Below, one piece after another: positions 58,201 to 64,000 of a DNA stretch of 64,000 nt (its first letter is position 1; each line of letters opens with the position of its first letter). Where the stretch lies: NCBI GenBank assembly GCA_003508835.1, contig PUFA01000287.1, positions 558,001-622,000 on the forward strand. The letters are read 5' to 3'. The translations under genes were made by a program, and so were the position numbers. Under the pieces are notes generated by a model, which was not told the DNA's origin, searched no databases, and saw only the letters and a program-made list of their open reading frames with translations. Source of the DNA: Eonycteris spelaea (lineage: Eukaryota; Chordata; Mammalia; Chiroptera; Pteropodidae).

Positions 58201-59585
58201 AGCATTTGCATATCTGGGTTGCCATGGTAATTAACATCTTTATGGCCCAATTTCCTAAACCCTAAAGTAAAAGACATGATCTAAGTCAGTGATTCAAGCT
58301 ATTTACAGAAAAGGATAAATATTTATCCTCAGGGTATGAGAAAATGTAACCAGGAACAACTTCTCAAGAGAGGAAATTTTATTCAGGTTTTGTGTTTTAT
58401 TTTTGTAATATTTTTTCATATAAAAATAATTCTCAAATAAAAACTGATGTTCCAGAGAGATGGGCATGTTTATTCTCTTGCTTCAAGTACTCCTTGAAAC
58501 ATCATCCCTGTTCAAGCAGTATTGAAAAACATAGGACCAGACTATTCACAAAGAAACATCCACCATTAAAAGTTTGTTAGTTTGCATTTCTAAAAACTTG
58601 ATTTTCAATACAAGACACTGTCTTAACAATTTACAAGTAAAGGAGAAATATTATTGATTTTCTTATAATTAAAGTTAAGAAACTATTAGCAAATAATTGT
58701 TCCTTGAGAATTCAACTAGGCTTACTTCCCTCCTTCTACTTCTCATCACCACCATTCACAAACCAGACCACTTTCCTTCCCCTATATTGGCCGTTAAAGT
58801 TATAATACGAATTTAAAGATTGCTACTCAGCCACTATGAATAAGCAGTCCTGCCTCTCCTCATCCAAGGGGCAAATATATATATTAAGTATTATAAAATA
58901 AAAAAAAAGTACAATCTCTAATCTTTTACAAGTTAACAAAATGTTTTACCTACTTTATTTCAAACAAAGAACATTAAAAATAGGGAAGGGGAAGGTTAAA
59001 CATGTTTTTAACTCCCCAGCAACTTTATTACAATGTGTCCATCTCTGATGAAGCAGTACAAGACCTTCAGGGCACAGTGCCACCCAAAATCCTGAGTATA
59101 TTCTGCTAACCTGAGATGTAATTATGGAAACATTATGTTACCTAAACATTGAAAATTAGCCCTGGATTTTCCAGTGTAATGTACATTTACTGAAACACTC
59201 AACTCTTCCCAGGCAGAAGTCAGAATATTTATAGCTTTCAGACTCATTGTTCGTAAATGGAAAGCTGAACTCAGAATTCATAATCACTGATGAAGCTGCT
59301 GGTTTTTACCCAACATGGGGGCTGGGGGCGGGGCGGGGGGGGCGGCGGCAGGGAGGTGAGAAGCAGGAGAGGGAGGAAGCAGTGAGTTCTCTTATATTCT
59401 CTTATACTGAACCATAAACACATGTTATGTGTAATAAATTCCCTAACATTGCATTTCACTTGAAGAAAAGGATGAGAGATGTAATAGAATATTTTAAACC
59501 AAAAGCTAAGATTCTGTATAGTTGGCATATCAAATTAAACATGAAAAAACATCCCTACAAATAATGTACCATACGTATTTCACAA
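58201..59585. other. No recognised gene; contains a G-rich tract
   Basis: AT-rich flanks with a sharp G-rich island at 59317-59353. The 85-codon minus frame at 59271-59528 spans that island and is not gene-like. Confidence 0.45.
59317..59353 (+). other. G-quadruplex-capable tract
   Basis: Runs of 4, 5, 4 and 8 G separated by one or two bases, then GGCGGC and GGG. This satisfies the usual G3+ N1-7 quadruplex pattern on the plus strand. Confidence 0.85.
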
Positions 59586-59589
59586 TTTT

Positions 59590-59790
59590 ATTTTTTAAGT
59601 GTTAAGGTCGTAGAATACTAAAGCTAGAAGCTTAGAGGTCACCTAATTTAATCCCTTCTTTACAAAAGAGAAAAATGAAAGCCACTGAAGCAAAGTGACC
59701 TGCTCAGAGTTACATAGATAATGTTAACATAAAGAATAGACTAAAGTCTCCCAATTTCTAATACAGCATTCCTTTACTACATAAAGGACT
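59590..59790 (-). mobile_element. MIR SINE remnant
   Basis: CTAGAAGCTTAGAGGTCACC, TTTACAAAAGAGAAAAATGA, GTGACCTGCTCAGAGTTACA and CAGCATTCCTTTACTAC follow a reversed MIR from its 3' to 5' side. Confidence 0.6.
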
Positions 59791-59929
59791 GTATAAAACA
59801 TACACTGATTTTGTATGTTAACAACTAATCAGTACCACGTATCATACAATTGTAACATACCATTTTGCATATAGTTGAGTTTTATTTTTCACTGTCTTCA
59901 ACATTGTGGAGCTAAGTATTTAGCCATTA

Positions 59930-60215
59930 CACTGATTTGGGACCTTGCTCACTGGAACTACTTTACCCCACTTATTTAAGGTGGTGGCTTGGGCCATTTC
60001 AGAGAGTTATTCAGTTTTCCTGGCTATTTCTCATGTATACAGGAGGTATATAAGTTATTAAACTTTTGTTTGTCTCCTGTTAATGTCTTTTATTGTAGTT
60101 GGTATCAGACAAAAATATAAAAGGATATTGGGTAAACTATTTTTTCTCTCCTACAGGGTCTTGCAGAACACTCCAAGGGCAAGCCAATTCCTGAAGATGG
60201 TAAGACTGGCCTGCA
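59930..60215 (+). mobile_element. Possible LTR remnant with an exon-like block
   Basis: CATGTATACAGGAGGTATAT, AAGTTATTAAAC and TTTGTTTGTCTCCTGTTAAT resemble the promoter-to-poly(A) part of several mammalian ERV LTRs. At 60157-60199 a 43-base block lies between a strong acceptor-like site (pyrimidines then CTACAG) and a donor-like GTAAGA. Whether it is ever spliced cannot be told from sequence. Confidence 0.35.
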
Positions 60216-60574
60216 AATGCAACTTTCCTATGTAAACCAACCAGTCTAGAGCCCACACACCAACCACCTCCTTTAATGGCTTTCATACTCTGGGCCACTT
60301 CCCTAATCACCCAGGGCCAGGAACCAGATAACTAAGGACAGCTTCTATGTTCCAGAGCTCATCAAAATTATTCAAACTAGACAATCTTAAATCTGCTTGC
60401 CCTGTCTTACATGTTACTTCCTGAGAAAGTCAAACAAATACTCTTGCCCACATTTTCCCCTTTCACACTCTCTGCCTCCTGACCAACTCTGATGCTTCCC
60501 CGATGTGGCCCTAAGTGGCATGACATGCACCTGCGTCTCAGAAACTGTGAATAGCAAATTGTCTTTTTTCCCCC
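60216..60574. other. No recognised gene or repeat
   Basis: Moderate GC, no family resemblance. The 90-codon minus frame at 60407-60679 runs into the L1 tail and is not credible. Confidence 0.4.
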
Positions 60575-60645
60575 CAACTTTATTCGCCTATAACTGACAA
60601 TTAGTTGCTCATATTTACATTGTGCAATTTTATAAGTTTTTTTTT
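60575..60645 (-). mobile_element. Old L1M 3' terminal fragment
   Basis: AACTTTATTCGCCTATAACT and TTGTGCAATTTTATAAGTTT are the reversed terminus of an old L1M family, separate from the element to the right. Confidence 0.5.
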
Positions 60646-63040
60646 GTTCAATTATAGTTGGCATACAATAATATGCCAACTATATAATCCAGTTATACAA
60701 CATAGAGGTTAGAAATACATATAACTCACAAAGTGACAACCGCACTAAATCTAGTACCCTTCTTCCCTCTTTCATATTTATTACAATATTGTTGACTTTT
60801 TTCTTTATTTTACATTTTATATCTCCATGACTATTTTGTAACTATCCATTTACACTTAATCTCTTTGCCCTTTTTTATCGTCCCCCAAGCCCCCTCCCAT
60901 CGAGTAGCCCTCAAAATATTCTCTGTATCTCTAGGTTTGTTTCCACACTTGCTGCTGTTGTTGTTTATTTTTTTCTTTAGATTCCACATGTACATGAAAT
61001 CATGCGGTATTTGTCTTTCTCTATCTGACTTATTTCATTCAGTGACTCTAGGTCTATCAAGGCAATATCTTTTTCCATCCCCTTTCTTTTATTCTGAGTG
61101 TGTGTGTCTTTTAATCTGAAGTTAGTCTCCTGTAGGTAGCACATGTATGGGTCTTGTTTTCTTATTCATTCAGCAATTCTATCTTTTGGTTGGAGCACTA
61201 AGTTCTTAGATATGCAATTATTACCATTCTTTATTAATGTTTTTGATATATGTTTCTTCTTCTTGAAGAAGTTCCTCCAACAATTCCTGTAATACTGGCT
61301 TGCTATTGATGAATTCCTTTAGGTTATTTTTGTCTGGGAAGCTCTTTATTGGCCTTTGACTCTAAATGATAGCTTTGCTGGATAAAGTATTCTTGGTTGT
61401 AGATCCTGGGTTTTCATCACTTTGAATATTTTGTGCCAAGCCCTTCTGCCCTGCATGGTTTCTTTTGAGAAATCAGCTGCCAGTCTTATGGGTGCTCCCT
61501 TGTAGGTAACTAACTGCTTTTCTCTTGCGGCTTTTAAGATTCTCTCTTTGTATTTAACTTTGGCATTTTAATTATGATGTGTCTTCATGGGGGCCTCTTT
61601 GGGTTCCTTGTTTTGGAGAGTCTCTGAATCCCCTGATGTTGTATATCTATTTCCTTCACCAGGTTCAGGAAGTTTTCCAGCATTATTTCTTCAAATAGGT
61701 TTTCAACTTCTTCCTCTACCTCTTCTCCTTCAGCTACCCTTCTGACACGGATGTTTTTACATTTAATTTTGTCCCATAAGCTCCTTAAATTATTACTATG
61801 TTCTTGGCTTCTTTTTACTTGCCATTCTGATTGAGTATCCTTGGCTTCCCCATCCTCTGTATTGGTGGTTCAATCCTCTTCTTCACCCACTCCATTGATT
61901 TCCTCTAATATACTCTTCATCTCAGATAATCTGTTCTTCATTTTTGACTGGATCCCTTTTATAACTTCCATGTCCATTTTTATTTTTTTATATCTTTGTT
62001 GAAGTTCTCACTAAATTCACCTATATCTCCTCTAAGTTCATTTAGCATGTTTTTAACCAGTGTTTTGAACTCTGCACCTGCCAGATTGCTTGATTCCATT
62101 TTTCCTAGATCTATTTTCTGCTCTTTCATATCGTTTCTGTTTCTTCATCTTCCCATTTTGGCTGGCATTCTGTGACTATTTCTGTGTACTAAGCAAAACT
62201 CCTAAGTCTATCAGTCTTATTAGCATGGCTTTGTGCAGTAGCACTCCAGTGGCACAGTCCTGAGAGGGGTTCAGCTGCAGGCCAAGTTTAGCACCAGCCT
62301 GTGCCCTTCTGGGGCCACCTGTTAAGATTTAGCAAGGAATCCACAGGTGCTGTGCTTATAATTGCCTCAAGTCAGAAACCGAACCCAGCTGCCACCAGTG
62401 TGGGTTTAAGAGCTGCTCAACAAGTGGTACAGGACTCACTGAGAACAACTAGATGTGGCTTGAGTGGGGCCACAAGTTGAAGGAGGCAGAGTTTCAGGGA
62501 ATCTTCTGGGCAGAGCTATCTCTATTATCCACTTTGATGATGTCTCAGCTATGGTGGCACTGTGTCCCCACACTGGGAGTGGGAGGGCTCAGCAGAGGAA
62601 CAATGGATACTACCAGCACTTCTGCCTGGGAGAAAGCCTGGTCTCTGGCCCTCGCTCCAACAACTCAATGTCTCCCTGTAAGTCTTTAGTGCCCCTGCCC
62701 CTGCCTCCAAGTAGCTAACCAGGCATTGGTGCTCAGAGCAAGAGAGTTCATCATTGCAAAAGTCTGGCCATAGACAAGTCTCCTTTAAGAGGACCATCTG
62801 TAGCTGCTGTAGCCACTATTCCACTCAGAAGCTTGGGACCAGGCAGCCTCTTGTCTTTGCCCCCTCCTACCTACTGCAGGGTGATTTCTTATTTCTCTCC
62901 CTAGTTTCAAGCCTCTGTTCATCTAGATCCCAGGTGACTCTGCTTGCTGTTTGCTCTTTGTTTCTGTCACAACTTTGATGTGGTCCCAAGAGGATATGAA
63001 CAAAGCCTCTATCATCTATGCCATTTTTCCCAGTCACAAA
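60646..63040 (-). mobile_element. Half-L1-like derivative 3
   Basis: Read on the minus strand: L1 5' end near 63037, 5'UTR to about 62160, ORF1 from about 62130 to 61270 (well aligned to the copies at 27 and 53 kb), the first part of the ORF2 endonuclease to about 61062, then a jump near 61044-61062 to the extreme ORF2 C-terminus (reverse of CTGACTTATTTCATTCAG). The 3'UTR follows, with tail near 60640-60650. No reverse transcriptase. Its 5'UTR matches 17664-18085. The open frames at 62453-62978 are 5'UTR noise. Confidence 0.75.
60653..60684. repeat. 12-bp stem, 8-base loop hairpin
   Basis: TATAGTTGGCAT and ATGCCAACTATA are perfect inverted repeats around ACAATAAT, at the extreme 3' end of the L1 derivative. 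Confidence 0.9.
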
Positions 63041-64000
63041 TTATCTTTTTAATGGAAATCTTCTATGTATCTGTTGGCCTCACCATATCTGAAAAATAAT
63101 AAAATACATTTTACAACATAGAGGTCAGAGATCAAGAAAAATAAAGTTGCCAAAATGAGACATGGGTTTGAAGCAGCAAAAGGAAACAATAGGTTACTCA
63201 TGAATCAGGAGAAAGTGACAAAGGTCTGGCTTAAGTAGAACTCATGAAAATCCAGAATTATTACTGTAGTATAACTTTGGCACCCTCCTGCTAATATTGG
63301 CACCTTAACAATGTCCTCTGAATACACTGCTTAATGAATGGCATGTGAGCACTTTAACAATCGTAGGCACAGACTCACTATGTAGCATTTCCATGACTAG
63401 GTGCCCCAGTTCTAGTCCATAGCAAAATGTTAAAATAGCCTTAGTCATTTCCCTGAGTTTTTTTCTTCTTCCTTAATTCATATATTCTACTCTAAGTCAC
63501 AGCCTATATATTCATAAAAATCCTTCATAATTTCTCATTTATTTCTTAGTTAGGTATCAAATCTTCACTGTTACATTAAAACTCTCCAAATAGTGTCTCC
63601 AGCCTGCTATCCAGTCTGAGCTTCTCTAGTGCACTATATTCTCTATGATTTTCCTAAATTAAACCATATACTGTTCCCAGTGCATTTTTCTCATGCATGA
63701 AATCACTCCATTGTTAGAATCACCATAAAATTTTGACAAATATTTCACAAATTTTATGACTTTGGCTTTCCAAACCTGTGGTGTGATCTTGGAACTTTTT
63801 TATTTTTACTCCAAAATAAAATTAACAAAACTCATGTGATGAAGAATTTTTATGCAGGTAAATGAGATAATATGTATAAAGATCTTAGCACAATTTTGAT
63901 GTGAATTAATACTAATTAATAGCAGCTATTATATCATTACTAACCTTAAAGTAGTGTTTTTAAGTTTTCAAAGTGTGTCATATACATTGTCATTTGATTC
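63041..64000. other. No recognised gene or repeat
   Basis: AT-rich sequence to the window's end with no recognisable coding or repeat signature. Confidence 0.45.

Overview
The window is mammalian intergenic DNA. It is AT-rich and filled with layered, decayed retrotransposons, and I see no convincing host protein-coding gene. Two copies of a 5S rRNA-derived SINE with a shared non-5S body (12649 and 34807) point to a fruit bat (Pteropodidae): I recall 5S-headed 'Meg' SINEs as typical of that family. Broken, mostly truncated L1 copies fit the reported loss of L1 activity in megabats. The species call is inference; the repeat classes come directly from the sequence.

Layout. 0-9 kb: one long sense L1 lacking most of ORF1 and holding a nested antisense L1. 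10-18 kb: an L1 3' end, a MIR, a possible LTR, a twin-primed L1 with a chimeric 5S SINE at its inversion joint, and an L1 running from 5'UTR into ORF2. 18-25 kb: an L2 relic, a small twin-primed L1 with a perfect 13-bp target duplication, and an old L1M tail split by a solo LTR. 25-30 kb: an antisense L1 derivative split by a hAT-type element and by a second solo LTR of the same family. 30-39 kb: more L1, the second 5S SINE, an old LTR-like repeat and a palindromic Tc1/mariner-type element. 40-41 kb: an RTE-clade LINE fragment with a recognisable reverse transcriptase. 42-46 kb: a GT microsatellite, old repeats including L2, and an antisense LTR-like unit. 46.9-51.6 kb: a gammaretrovirus-like provirus with paired LTRs, a tRNA-Thr primer binding site and gag, pol and env relics, internally deleted and full of frame breaks. 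51.6-54.7 kb and 60.6-63 kb: two more L1 derivatives that keep 5'UTR, ORF1 and the 3' end but lack most of ORF2. The remaining stretches hold no recognised element.

No set of genes here works together as a pathway. The informative content is the nesting order and the joints: solo LTRs with perfect 6-bp duplications, twin-priming inversions, a SINE/L1 chimera, three half-L1-like deletion derivatives, and an RTE copy with only one stop in its best block. I found no novel multi-gene system, and no CRISPR, operon or tRNA gene. All repeat names come from memory of consensus sequences without a database search, so subfamily names are deliberately loose.
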